Assembly: GCF_004745865.1 (NCBI RefSeq)
Contig: NZ_SRKZ01000004.1
Location: 1-64,000 of the forward strand
Source of the DNA: Hymenobacter wooponensis
GTDB lineage: Bacteria > Bacteroidota > Bacteroidia > Cytophagales > Hymenobacteraceae
Direction: 5' to 3'
DNA: 64,000 nucleotides
Positions 35,956 through 43,652 of this stretch are shown here, piece after piece. Both the position numbers and the translations under genes were made by a program. The notes beneath the pieces are model-generated. The model worked only from the letters and a program-made list of their open reading frames with translations, searched no databases and had not been told where the DNA came from. How positions within the stretch are numbered: position 1 is the first letter of the stretch; every line of letters begins with the position of its first letter.

Positions 35956-36669
35956 ATGCCCCATACTTTCTACGCCCCCGACCTGACTACTCCTCTCTAC
36001 ACGCTACCAGAAGACGAAAGCAAGCACGCCGTACGGGTGCTGCGCCTAACAGCCGGTGATGCTGTGGAGCTCGTAAACGGCCGCGGTGGCGTGTACCAGG
36101 CCGAAGTAGAAACGGCAGATGCTAAGCGCTGCCGCCTGCGCGTGGTGCAAGAACAGCAGGTGCCGCGTCGCGCTTATGAGGTACACGTAGCCGTAGCACC
36201 TACCAAAAACCTTGACCGCATGGAATGGCTAGTGGAAAAAGCCACGGAAATGGGCATTGACCGACTCTCTTTTTTGCGCTGTGCCCGTTCAGAGCGGCGG
36301 GAACTGAAGCTGGAGCGCCTCCACAAGATTGCCGTGAGTGCCCTGAAGCAGTCGGGCCAGGCTTGGCTGCCAGCACTAAGCGAGCTAACTGATTTCACTT
36401 CGTTTCTGCCCACCGTGGCCAGTGAAACAGCTTTTATTGCGCACCTGGAGGAAGGCGAGCGGACGCCCCTCTCTCACGTAGCCGCCAGTGGCAACACCTG
36501 CTGCATTCTTATTGGACCTGAGGGCGACTTTACTCCTCAGGAGATAGAGGCCGCCTTTGCCCAAGGTATCCGCCCAGTAACGCTAGGGGCCTCCCGCCTG
36601 CGCACCGAAACGGCAGCTCTAGCGGCCGTTCATACGGTGCATATAGCGCGCGAGCTACAAGCGCAGTGA
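35956..36669 (+). CDS. rsmE: 16S rRNA m3U1498 methyltransferase RsmE
   Basis: RsmE is a SPOUT-fold enzyme that methylates N3 of U1498 in 16S rRNA. The N-terminal PUA-like domain ('ESKHAVRVLRLTAGDAVEL') is followed by the knot domain with 'TKNLDRMEWLVEKATEMGID', 'IGPEGDFTPQEIEAA' and 'LGASRLRTETAAL', all conserved. At 237 residues it is full length. The DUF4159 gene follows 81 nt later. Confidence 0.95.
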   Translation: MPHTFYAPDLTTPLYTLPEDESKHAVRVLRLTAGDAVELVNGRGGVYQAEVETADAKRCRLRVVQEQQVPRRAYEVHVAVAPTKNLDRMEWLVEKATEMGIDRLSFLRCARSERRELKLERLHKIAVSALKQSGQAWLPALSELTDFTSFLPTVASETAFIAHLEEGERTPLSHVAASGNTCCILIGPEGDFTPQEIEAAFAQGIRPVTLGASRLRTETAALAAVHTVHIARELQAQ

Positions 36670-36750
36670 AGCAGTTGCGCATTGAACAACTTCTGCATAT
36701 CTCTGCGTTATCTGTGCATCCTTGGCTGAAAATGCCATTCAAACTCTTCT

Positions 36751-37413
36751 ATGCTCAAGAATCTGCTGTTTCTGTTGCTCCCCCTGTTGCTTACCGCAGC
36801 TACTCCGGCAGCCCCAAGCTTTCATATTGCTAAGCTACATTATGGCGGGGGGGGCGACTGGTACGCCAACAAAACCTCCTTGCCGAACCTAATCAAGTTC
36901 TGCAATCAGGCGTTGAAAACGAACATTGCTCCGGATGAAGCCACAGTAGAGCTAGACTCGCCGGAACTGCTGACTTACCCCTTTGTGCACATGACTGGCC
37001 ACGGCAACGTGCTGTTCACTGAGGCAGAGGCCCGCAACCTACGGCGTTACCTGATTGGCGGCGGTTTCCTCCACATCGATGACAACTATGGCCTGGATAA
37101 GTTTATCCGCCCCGAGATGAAGAAGGTATTTCCGGAGCTAGAGTTTGTAGAGCTTCCCTTCACGCATCCGGTTTACCACCAAAAATTCGCCTTCCCAAGG
37201 GGCTTACCTAAAGTGCATGAGCATGATGGCAAGCGCCCTCAGGGCTTTGGTTTACTTTATAAGGGCCGCTTAGTCTGCTTTTACACTTATGAGTGCGACT
37301 TAGGCAACGGCTGGGAAGACCTAGGCACCTACCCCGAAGACACACCCGCTACTCACGAAGCAGCCCTAAAAATGGGAGCCAACCTAGTGGCCTACGCTCT
37401 CACACAAGACTAA
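36751..37413 (+). CDS. DUF4159 secreted protein
   Basis: The 220-residue protein has a signal peptide ending near 'LTAATPAAP' and then the DUF4159 domain: 'IAKLHYGGGGDWYANKTSLPN', in part, 'YPFVHMTGHG', 'GGFLHIDDNYGLDKFIRPEMK' and 'THPVYH'. It resembles a glutamine-amidotransferase-like fold without an obvious catalytic Cys. The biochemical role is unknown. Members commonly lie next to rsmE in Bacteroidota, as here. Confidence 0.85.
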   Translation: MLKNLLFLLLPLLLTAATPAAPSFHIAKLHYGGGGDWYANKTSLPNLIKFCNQALKTNIAPDEATVELDSPELLTYPFVHMTGHGNVLFTEAEARNLRRYLIGGGFLHIDDNYGLDKFIRPEMKKVFPELEFVELPFTHPVYHQKFAFPRGLPKVHEHDGKRPQGFGLLYKGRLVCFYTYECDLGNGWEDLGTYPEDTPATHEAALKMGANLVAYALTQD

Positions 37414-37457
37414 ACTTTTATGGCTATTACTTATAGTATCAGCAGAACCATTATTCA

Positions 37458-37492
37458 TCAAAAAGGCCCGACTACCAGTAGTCGAGCCTTTT
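37458..37492 (+). terminator. intrinsic terminator after the DUF4159 gene
   Basis: AAAAGGCCCGACTAC pairs with GTAGTCGAGCCTTTT with one mismatch, followed by T-run. Confidence 0.8.
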
Positions 37493-37545
37493 TTATTTCA
37501 TCTCAGTGCGGAAAGCATGCCTTGCCTAATAGCCTTAACCACTAC

Positions 37546-38118
37546 TTAAAATTTAGGCTTTAGAATCTCACTTAGAATGAAGGCGTTGCGCAGGTCAGTT
37601 GGGTTACGAAGGAGTTCATTTAGGCTTCGGCCCTGCTCGGGGCGAGGCACTTCAGGGCGGCGTGCGGCCTGACGCTGCCAATAATCCGTAGGGTCAGCTG
37701 GCCGGGCAGCAGCGCGAGGCAAGGTAGAGGCACGACGCGCTTCATGTGCGGGAGTTTCCAGCGTCCGGTGTATAACCGGCCGCTCCAAGCTCCGGGCCGG
37801 GATGTCGGTTCTCTCCTGACTCTGGGGCGTAGGCAGCACTTCGCGTGGTAGTGGCCTTCCGGCTGGCGTAGTTTGCTCTGTCTCCCGCGGTGCGGCCGAC
37901 GTTTCCGCTTGGTTTTGTGCCTGCATCTGCTTCAACAGTTCCTCAAAAGAGGTAGCAGGCAACGGCAAAACTGGACGGGGCTTGCCGGTGCTATCAGGCT
38001 TAGAGAAACGTCTTTCCTGCTTCTCCCGCTGTGTTGTAGCGCTGGCCTTCTGCACCAATCGCCACACAAATATGGCTAGGCCTATTAGAATCCAAGCGAG
38101 GCTCTGCAGCTTTTCCAT
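37546..38118 (-). CDS. single-pass membrane protein with Pro/Arg-rich tail
   Basis: The 190-residue product has one N-terminal TM helix ('LAWILIGLAIFVWRLV'), then a long Arg/Pro/Thr/Gln-rich segment likely disordered, and a C-terminal conserved-looking helix ('GRSLNELLRNPTDLRNAFILSEIL'). I have seen proteins of this plan in Hymenobacter-type genomes but know no function. An imperfect 20-bp inverted repeat (about 38127-38219) separates it from the upstream acyltransferase gene, so it may have its own promoter. Confidence 0.65.
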   Translation of the reverse strand: MEKLQSLAWILIGLAIFVWRLVQKASATTQREKQERRFSKPDSTGKPRPVLPLPATSFEELLKQMQAQNQAETSAAPRETEQTTPAGRPLPREVLPTPQSQERTDIPARSLERPVIHRTLETPAHEARRASTLPRAAARPADPTDYWQRQAARRPEVPRPEQGRSLNELLRNPTDLRNAFILSEILKPKF

Positions 38119-38224
38119 GAGCGAGGGTGAAGTTTTGAGCGGTAACCTTATAAAACGAGTGGCTCGTGAAAGACCTGTGATTACAGCACTTTCACAACTT
38201 AACCGCTCACAAGTTCACCTCTGC

Positions 38225-38797
38225 CTAACGTACGCCTTTTTCGGGGAAGCGGCCTTGTTTGGTGCGGTAAAAGGCTTTGATTTCCTCCAGATCCTTCTCG
38301 TAGTCGCCCGTAGGCCAGAAGGCTGGGCCTACGCCGGCTTCTTTGTTTTTATAGTCGAGGTAGCCCAACAGAATTGGTACGCCCGCTCCTACAGCCGCGT
38401 GGTAGAAGCCTTTCCGCCATTTGGGCTGGTAATCGCGGGTACCTTCGGGGGTAATGAGAATAACAAGCTCGTCCCGCTCATTAAAGAGCTGAATCATGCC
38501 GTCTACCAAGCTGTTGTTCTTGCTTCGGTCAACGGAAAGGCCGCCCAACGACCGCACCAACGCCCCTAACACCGGAATAGAGGTCCATTCCTTCTTGATG
38601 GTGAGCTTTACATCAACATCCATGAGGAAGAAGGCAGCCCGAGCAAACATGAAGTCCCAGTTGCTGGTGTGAGGGGCCGCAATCATCATGCTTTTCTTGA
38701 TGTTTGGGGGCACTTGCGAGCCGAGATGCCAGCCTGTAATCCAGAACCAGAATTTGGAGAAAAGATACCAGAAGGTAGAGGTTTTGCGTGCAGCCAT
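38225..38797 (-). CDS. PlsC-like 1-acylglycerol-3-phosphate acyltransferase
   Basis: This is a membrane-associated acyltransferase of the PlsC family. The catalytic HxxxxD motif is 'APHTSNWDFMF', and 'TPEGTRDYQPKWRKGFYHAA' contains the EGTR substrate-binding motif. It is short (190 residues) and matches the compact 'acyltransferase' form common in Bacteroidota. Whether it makes phosphatidic acid or another lipid cannot be told. It lies 87 nt from the patatin gene, transcribed in the same direction. Confidence 0.88.
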   Translation of the reverse strand: MAARKTSTFWYLFSKFWFWITGWHLGSQVPPNIKKSMMIAAPHTSNWDFMFARAAFFLMDVDVKLTIKKEWTSIPVLGALVRSLGGLSVDRSKNNSLVDGMIQLFNERDELVILITPEGTRDYQPKWRKGFYHAAVGAGVPILLGYLDYKNKEAGVGPAFWPTGDYEKDLEEIKAFYRTKQGRFPEKGVR

Positions 38798-38884
38798 GAA
38801 GAAGTAATGTGGTAGCCAGATTAGCTAGGCCTACCAAATGTCAAAGCTAGAGAAATGTGTGGTAAGGCCTGCTATAACGGCCGT

Positions 38885-39658
38885 TTAAGCGTTTCGCAAG
38901 AGCGCCTCCAGGTCGGTGGCGCGGCCCAGAGTGTAGTGGTAGCCGATTTCAAACAGCTCTGAGGCCCGGCGGTAGCTCATGGTCCGGAAACGGCGCAGTT
39001 CTGGCGGCTCCAGCAGTAGGTCGCAGTGCTGCTTGCTCAACACGGTATTGCTCCCAATGGCTAGATTCAGCGTCCGCTCTATCACCCCGCGTAAGTTGTT
39101 GAACTGCGCTTCGGGGTTGGGCGGGTTGCAGTGCACCCCTACAATGCGTAGGCCAGGGTGCTCGTGTTCCAGCAGTGCCTCCACGGGCAGGTTATTCAGC
39201 AAGCCCCCATCAACAAGTTGCCGCCCTTCAAACTCCACCGGCTTGTAGAGGATAGGTACGGCCGAAGAAGCCAACAGCGGTGGAACCAGCAGCCCACTCG
39301 AAAACCGTACGGACACTCCTTCCACCAAATCAGTAGATACCAGCGTAAGCGGCAGGCGCAGCTGCTCAAAAGTGCAGCCCACGCCTAAGTGCTCCTCAAA
39401 CAGCGTCCCGACGGCGTCAATTTTAAACAGGCCGTACCGGCTCAGAGCAATGCGCGTGAGGCGAGTGATATTCACAGCCTGGAACATGCGCAAAATCTCC
39501 CGCGGCGGCACTCCCGCGGCGTAGAAGGTGGCAGCAATGGCCCCCGAAGACACTCCGGCAAGACGCCCCACCGGCAAGCCCAACTCGTCGATGGCCGCGA
39601 GAATACCCAGATGCGCAATGCCCCGGGCACCGCCACCGGAAAGCGCCAGGCCTAGCAT
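38885..39658 (-). CDS. patatin-like phospholipase
   Basis: This is a serine lipid acyl hydrolase of the bacterial patatin (RssA/YlbK-like) type. It begins directly with the oxyanion-hole motif 'LGLALSGGGARGIAHLGIL', then the nucleophile elbow 'AGVSSGAI' (GxSxG) and the catalytic Asp of 'LVDGGLLNNLPV' (DGG). No signal peptide is present, so it acts inside the cell. It is encoded next to a PlsC-like acyltransferase, which suggests a phospholipid remodelling pair. Confidence 0.9.
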   Translation of the reverse strand: MLGLALSGGGARGIAHLGILAAIDELGLPVGRLAGVSSGAIAATFYAAGVPPREILRMFQAVNITRLTRIALSRYGLFKIDAVGTLFEEHLGVGCTFEQLRLPLTLVSTDLVEGVSVRFSSGLLVPPLLASSAVPILYKPVEFEGRQLVDGGLLNNLPVEALLEHEHPGLRIVGVHCNPPNPEAQFNNLRGVIERTLNLAIGSNTVLSKQHCDLLLEPPELRRFRTMSYRRASELFEIGYHYTLGRATDLEALLRNA

Positions 39659-39838
39659 GACGTGAATTTGAGAAGTGGTAAGTTTCTGAACTGCTGTGCT
39701 ATCATATGCTTGCTGCCAGACTCAGACGGCCACCATAGGGCAAACGCTTGGGCAACCCTCGTACGGCTATAGGTCTATGCAGTTGATATTTCTTGTAGAG
39801 CCTTCCTTATCTGCCAAACACCTGACTGGCCTAGGGTT

Positions 39839-40681
39839 CTATAAATCGGCCAGACGGAAAGACTCGGCTACCCGCACGCCTTTTTCCGTGTGCTGAACCG
39901 TTATACACTCCGTGGCAGGGTCATGCTCCAGCACCAGCACCCAGTTTTCGTCGGCCGCGCGGCGTAGCACCCGCTCTTTTTCGTCCATGGTCACCAGGGG
40001 GCGCATATCGTAGCTCATCACGTAGGGCAGCGGCACGTGGCCCGCGCTGGGCAACAAATCAGCCATGAAGGCCACGGTACGGCCCTTGTACTCCATTACC
40101 GGCACCATCATTTTTTCCGTGTGCCCATCAGCGAAAATAATTTCTCGGAATACAGGCAAAGCTTCAGGCACACCTGCCTCAACAAAGCGCAAGTGGCCAC
40201 TTTCCTGAATAGGCAAGATGTTTTCTTTAAGAAAGCTGGCTTTTTCACGAGGGTTGGGCGTTACAGCCCAGTCCCAATGATTCTGGTTGCTCCAATAGGT
40301 AGCGTTCTGAAAGGCAAGCTGAAGCTTATCTTCAGCAGTACGCACTACTGAGCCGCCGCAATGATCGAAGTGCAAGTGAGTCAGGAACACATCGGTAATA
40401 TCAGCTGAGGTGAACCCCAGCTTCCGCAGCGACTTCTCCAGCGTATCGTCGCCGTGCAAGTAGAAATGCCCCCGAAACTTCTGATCCTGCTTGTCGCCAA
40501 TGCCATTGTCCACCAGCACCAGCCGGCCGCCGTCCTCAATGAGCAGGCAGCGCATAGCCCAAGTGCACATGTTGTTTTCATCGGCGGGGTTGAGCTTCTG
40601 CCACATGCTTTTGGGAACTACGCCGAACATAGCGCCGCCGTCAAGCTTGAATAAACCGGTGTCGAGGGTGTGAATGGTCAT
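39839..40681 (-). CDS. MBL-fold metallo-hydrolase
   Basis: This is a zinc-dependent hydrolase of the metallo-beta-lactamase superfamily. The metal motif 'VFLTHLHFDHCGG' (HxHxDH) and later 'IFADGHTEKMMVPV' and 'AFMADLLPSAGHVPLPYV' supply ligands. The plan resembles the lactonase/YtnP-like branch ('VLVDNGIGDK', 'WSNQNHWDWA'). Quorum-quenching activity is possible but unproved. The ATG at 40681 is chosen over 40738 because family members start with 'TGLFKLDGGAMFGVVPK'. It uses TAG as stop. Confidence 0.85.
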   Translation of the reverse strand: MTIHTLDTGLFKLDGGAMFGVVPKSMWQKLNPADENNMCTWAMRCLLIEDGGRLVLVDNGIGDKQDQKFRGHFYLHGDDTLEKSLRKLGFTSADITDVFLTHLHFDHCGGSVVRTAEDKLQLAFQNATYWSNQNHWDWAVTPNPREKASFLKENILPIQESGHLRFVEAGVPEALPVFREIIFADGHTEKMMVPVMEYKGRTVAFMADLLPSAGHVPLPYVMSYDMRPLVTMDEKERVLRRAADENWVLVLEHDPATECITVQHTEKGVRVAESFRLADL

Positions 40682-40725
40682 TGGGGGTGGGTTGAGAGAT
40701 AGTAAGGAGGGCGTAAAGGAATAAA

Positions 40726-40768
40726 AAAAGCACGTCATGCTCCATGGCTTGAAGCATGACGTGCTTTT
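40726..40768 (-). terminator. accA terminator
   Basis: Arms 40726-40741 and 40753-40768 are 16-bp perfect complements. The A-run at 40722-40729 becomes a T-run on the minus strand. It lies about 33 nt after the accA stop and upstream of the MBL gene. Confidence 0.85.
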
Positions 40769-40800
40769 AAACGTCGGTAGCGGGTGCTGGTAGTAAGAGC

Positions 40801-41748
40801 CTACTCCAGCACTACTCCCATATTCGAGAACTTCTCGATGCGCTGGCTGATGCGCTCCTCGTGAGACAGCACCTCCAGTTCGTCGAGGGTTTTGATAATG
40901 GTCTTCTTCAGTGCTTTCAGCATGGCTTCCGGATCGGTATGGGCACCACCGAGAGGCTCTTTCACGATGCCATCCACAAGGCCAGCTTTCAGCATATCGG
41001 TAGCGGTTGGCTTCATAGCCTCAGCAGCCTGCTCTTTATAGTCCCAGGAGCGCCACAGGATAGTAGAGCAGTTTTCCGGCGAAATAACCGAGTACCAGGT
41101 GTTTTCTAACATCAGCACCCGGTCACCGATACCGATACCTAAGGCACCGCCAGAAGCCCCTTCCCCAATAATGATGCAGATTACGGGCACCTTCAGCAGG
41201 AACATTTCCTTCAGATTGCGCGCAATAGCTTCACCCTGCCCCCGCTCCTCAGCCTCTAGGCCAGGAAATGCACCGGGTGTATCAATCAGCGTTACAATGG
41301 GCTTGCCAAATTTTTCGGCTAGCTTCATCAGACGGAGCGCTTTGCGGTAGCCTTCGGGGTTGGGCATCCCGAAGTTGCGGAACTGCCGTTGCTTGGTATT
41401 GCGGCCCTTCTGCTGGCCAATGAACATCACCGAACGGCCATCCAGCTCGGCAAAGCCGCCCACCATAGCCTTATCATCGGCCACGGTACGGTCGCCATGG
41501 AGCTCAATGAACTTCTCCGTCATGCCCTCAATATAATCAAGGGTGTACGGGCGGTCGGGGTGGCGCGACAGCTGCACGCGCTGCCAGCGGGTAAGGTTGG
41601 CGTAGGTTTCCTTTTTGAGGGTTTTGATTTTGTTCTCGAGAGCTACTACGGCTTCCGATACATCTACTTGGCTATCGAGGGCCAGTTGCTGCATTTCACG
41701 GAGCTTGCCTTCGAGAGCGGCAATAGGTTGTTCAAAATCGAGGAGCAT
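40801..41748 (-). CDS. accA: acetyl-CoA carboxylase carboxyltransferase subunit alpha
   Basis: AccA, with AccD, transfers CO2 from carboxybiotin to acetyl-CoA, the first step of fatty acid synthesis. The sequence is typical: '[18 protein letters not shown]', '[20 protein letters not shown]', '[20 protein letters not shown]', '[20 protein letters not shown]' and 'WSVISPEGC'-like '[16 protein letters not shown]'. The open frame runs to 41928, but a TACCTTTG -7 box at 41793-41800 and family alignment fix the ATG at 41748 (315 residues). accD is not in the window. Confidence 0.96.
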   Translation of the reverse strand: MLLDFEQPIAALEGKLREMQQLALDSQVDVSEAVVALENKIKTLKKETYANLTRWQRVQLSRHPDRPYTLDYIEGMTEKFIELHGDRTVADDKAMVGGFAELDGRSVMFIGQQKGRNTKQRQFRNFGMPNPEGYRKALRLMKLAEKFGKPIVTLIDTPGAFPGLEAEERGQGEAIARNLKEMFLLKVPVICIIIGEGASGGALGIGIGDRVLMLENTWYSVISPENCSTILWRSWDYKEQAAEAMKPTATDMLKAGLVDGIVKEPLGGAHTDPEAMLKALKKTIIKTLDELEVLSHEERISQRIEKFSNMGVVLE

Positions 41749-41792
41749 TGCCACGGCAGAGTGCGTATTGGTTGCGGGGTGAGAGAAGAGAG

Positions 41793-41800
41793 CAAAGGTA
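41793..41800 (-). promoter_or_regulatory. accA promoter -7 box
   Basis: On the minus strand TACCTTTG lies about 40 nt before the accA ATG, inside the spurious upstream extension of the frame. Confidence 0.65.
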
Positions 41801-41922
41801 AGCGAAGCCATGCACACCGCACACGCCCTGCTCCTACCGAATTTTTCAAAAAATTTTCTCCCTGATAAACAGGCCAGAACAATTTCATACCCTTCTTTTT
41901 TATATGTTTTTTGGGCCGACTG

Positions 41923-41953
41923 TTGCACAGGTGAAAGCAGCCCTCTACTTTTG
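41923..41953 (+). promoter_or_regulatory. promoter of tRNA-Asp copy 1
   Basis: TTG (41923-41925) and TACTTTTG (41946-41953) are -33 and -7 elements with a 20-nt spacer. The tRNA begins 46 nt after the -7 box. The layout and flanking bases match copy 2. Confidence 0.75.
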
Positions 41954-41998
41954 CATCACAATAACGGAAAGCACACGGCTTTCGAGTTAGCGTTAACC

Positions 41999-42072
41999 GG
42001 TTCGGTAGTTCAGTTGGTTAGAATGCCGCCCTGTCACGGCGGAGGTCGCGGGTTCGAGTCCCGTCCGGACCG
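41999..42072 (+). tRNA. tRNA-Asp (GTC), copy 1
   Basis: The 74-nt sequence folds as a cloverleaf: acceptor GGTTCGG/CCGGACC, D-loop with AGTTCAGTTGGTTAGA, anticodon loop CTGTCAC with anticodon GTC, and GGTTCGAGTCC in the T arm. CCA is not encoded. It is transcribed from the promoter at 41923 and ends at the hairpin at 42074. Confidence 0.97.
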
Positions 42073-42073
42073 C

Positions 42074-42108
42074 AAAGGCCCTTCAGATTCTTCTGAAGGG
42101 CCTTTTGC
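42074..42108 (+). terminator. terminator of tRNA-Asp copy 1
   Basis: Arms 42074-42087 and 42092-42105 are 14-bp perfect complements followed by a T-rich stretch. Confidence 0.85.
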
Positions 42109-42132
42109 TTTTCTACCCTCTTTCCTCCGGCT

Positions 42133-42368
42133 CGCCTGGCCTACGGCGTTACAGGTACTTTGCAGGAGGTGGCTTCTTATTTTGTTATGACTTGCTGCCC
42201 TCCTTATTGGGAACAGCCAGCACATGGTACCCATTCTTTACTCTTTCGCACCAGCGCATTTGCCTTGAATAGACTGAAGACGAAAAATATTTTCAGAATC
42301 TATTCTCTTTAGTAACAGATCAGTAGGCGCAAAAAAGCGCCTTTAAAGCCCACCAACGCAGATTTTTG
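42133..42368. other. spacer between the tRNA-Asp copies
   Basis: This stretch is unrelated to the repeats and has no gene. It is AT-rich after 42240. Confidence 0.5.
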
Positions 42369-42400
42369 TTTGCACAGGTAAAATCGACCTTCTATATTTG
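42369..42400 (+). promoter_or_regulatory. promoter of tRNA-Asp copy 2
   Basis: TTTG (42369-42372) and TATATTTG (42393-42400) with a 20-nt spacer. The bases around the -33 element (TTTGCACAGGT) are the same as in copy 1. Confidence 0.75.
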
Positions 42401-42445
42401 CATCACAATAACGGAAAGCACACGGCTTTCGAGTTAGCGTTAACC

Positions 42446-42519
42446 GGTTCGGTAGTTCAGTTGGTTAGAATGCCGCCCTGTCACGGCGGAGGTCGCGGGT
42501 TCGAGTCCCGTCCGGACCG
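42446..42519 (+). tRNA. tRNA-Asp (GTC), copy 2
   Basis: It is identical to copy 1 over all 74 nt, with anticodon GTC. The leader and the terminator hairpin (42521-42552) are identical as well. Confidence 0.97.
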
Positions 42520-42520
42520 C

Positions 42521-42555
42521 AAAGGCCCTTCAGATTCTTCTGAAGGGCCTTTTGC
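42521..42555 (+). terminator. terminator of tRNA-Asp copy 2
   Basis: It has the same 14-bp stem and T-rich tail as copy 1. Confidence 0.85.
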
Positions 42556-42722
42556 TTTTCTACCCTCTTCCTCCGGCTGCCCTAGGCCTATAAAAGCAGC
42601 CTTGACAATCAGCGACTTGCTGACCTTTTTTATAGCATTAAGGCCTCCTGTTTCCTGTCATGCTCACATCATGTTGAAGATGTAGGTTTGATAACACTTC
42701 ACTGTTACCAAACTCCCCTCCC

Positions 42723-43106
42723 ATGAAAAAGGCATCTTTGTTCGCCGCCTCTCTTCTCTTTGCCTTGAGCAGCATGGCTCAAGGTCCTAGTGCTCCTACT
42801 GCAAAACACACTAGCAAGGAGAACACCAAAGAGCACAAGCACGAGGCCAAAAACCAAGACGAGAAAGTAAATCCTGATAACCACGGACAAGAGGTGCAGG
42901 CTTTTGCCCACGCTACTCCCCTTACCGGAGCCGACAAAGGAGCCGCTATTAGTGCATTGGCAAGCAACGGCCGATCTTCTGCTCGGGGCCAGCGCATGGT
43001 AGGTAGCGCACGCGGCGACCGAGGCCACAGTGGCACTCGCGCTGCTGACTGTGGGCACCAGGGCGGTGGGCATCAAGGTGCCGTAGGCCACCACACCGGA
43101 CGATAA
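42723..43106 (+). CDS. RG-rich secreted small protein, unrecognised
   Basis: The 127-residue product begins with a signal peptide ending 'LSSMAQG'. The mature part is a Lys/Glu/His-rich segment (25-60) followed by an RG/H-rich tail ('SARGQRMVGSARGDRGHSG', 'CGHQGGGHQGAVGHHTGR'). It resembles the next protein (43247) in size, signal peptide and RG-rich tail, and may be a diverged paralogue. TAGGTTTG at 42683-42690 is a possible -7 box. No domain is recognised; a cell-surface or polyanion-binding role is only a guess. Confidence 0.6.
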   Translation: MKKASLFAASLLFALSSMAQGPSAPTAKHTSKENTKEHKHEAKNQDEKVNPDNHGQEVQAFAHATPLTGADKGAAISALASNGRSSARGQRMVGSARGDRGHSGTRAADCGHQGGGHQGAVGHHTGR

Positions 43107-43126
43107 CATTTACCATTCTGCCAAAA

Positions 43127-43165
43127 TCGGCCGCGTTTTTGAAGAAATTCAGAGGCGCGGCCGAC
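43127..43165 (+). terminator. short hairpin between the two RG-rich genes
   Basis: TCGGCCGCG pairs with CGCGGCCGA across about 20 nt, 20 nt after the stop of the first gene. Confidence 0.5.
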
Positions 43166-43246
43166 TTTATATACTAATAGTCACGATTTTTGCACATTGA
43201 ACTATTATTGGGCCGACAGGCTTCCTGCATTCTCGTCCCTCTCTCG

Positions 43247-43633
43247 ATGAAACACACACTGTATTGCCTGTACTTACTCCTGCTAGCGCTTTTTGCTAGC
43301 ACAGCCAGCGCTAAGCCTACGGGCCTTTCAGCAGTTGACAGTAAGGGCATGCTGGTAGTAGAGGGAGCTGTGCAGAATGACCAGGGAGACAAGACACCTG
43401 CCACTGCCCGGCCTTCAGAGCAGTCCTCGCCCGAACCACCCGTAAAAGCCGTACCCATGACGGAGCGCAAAAGCAAACCTCAACGCGTAGATGCAAGAGG
43501 CACTGAAAGTGCACGTGGCCCACGTGAGGTTAGGAGTGCGCGGGGAGGCCGGGGCTCAGAAGCAGGCCGCGGCGCGCAGGGCGGTGGTGGCCGGGGCGTA
43601 GGACGCGGCATAGGCAGAGGCCACGGAAACTAA
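43247..43633 (+). CDS. RG-rich secreted small protein 2, unrecognised
   Basis: The 128-residue product has a signal peptide ending 'ASTASA', then a short ordered-looking segment ('GMLVVEGAVQNDQGDKTP') and a strongly Arg/Gly-rich C-terminal half ('RSARGGRGSEAGRGAQGGGG'). The ATG at 43247 gives a proper signal peptide; the frame's first ATG at 43190 does not. It lies 19 nt before the beta-barrel-like gene, suggesting one operon with the two-component system. Confidence 0.6.
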   Translation: MKHTLYCLYLLLLALFASTASAKPTGLSAVDSKGMLVVEGAVQNDQGDKTPATARPSEQSSPEPPVKAVPMTERKSKPQRVDARGTESARGPREVRSARGGRGSEAGRGAQGGGGRGVGRGIGRGHGN

Positions 43634-43652
43634 ATATTCCGACAAGCACGCT

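Larger units (their letters stand above)
41950..42132 (+). repeat. direct repeat, unit 1 (tRNA-Asp cassette)
   Basis: A cassette of about 180 bp (end of the -7 box, leader, tRNA-Asp, terminator and tail) recurs almost identically 447 bp downstream. The promoter region before it is similar but diverged. Confidence 0.85.
42397..42579 (+). repeat. direct repeat, unit 2 (tRNA-Asp cassette)
   Basis: This is the second copy of the tRNA-Asp cassette, offset by exactly 447 bp from unit 1 until a 1-nt shift near 42568. Confidence 0.85.

Noticed and set aside
41999-42519. Reading frames running through the tRNA-Asp genes
   Set aside because: They are open by chance across the duplicated tRNA and terminator sequences; the cloverleaf explains the conservation.
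42397-42579. Phage or island attachment site at the duplicated tRNA-Asp
   Set aside because: The duplicated block includes promoter end and terminator, not just a tRNA 3' end, and only 260 bp without an integrase separate the copies.
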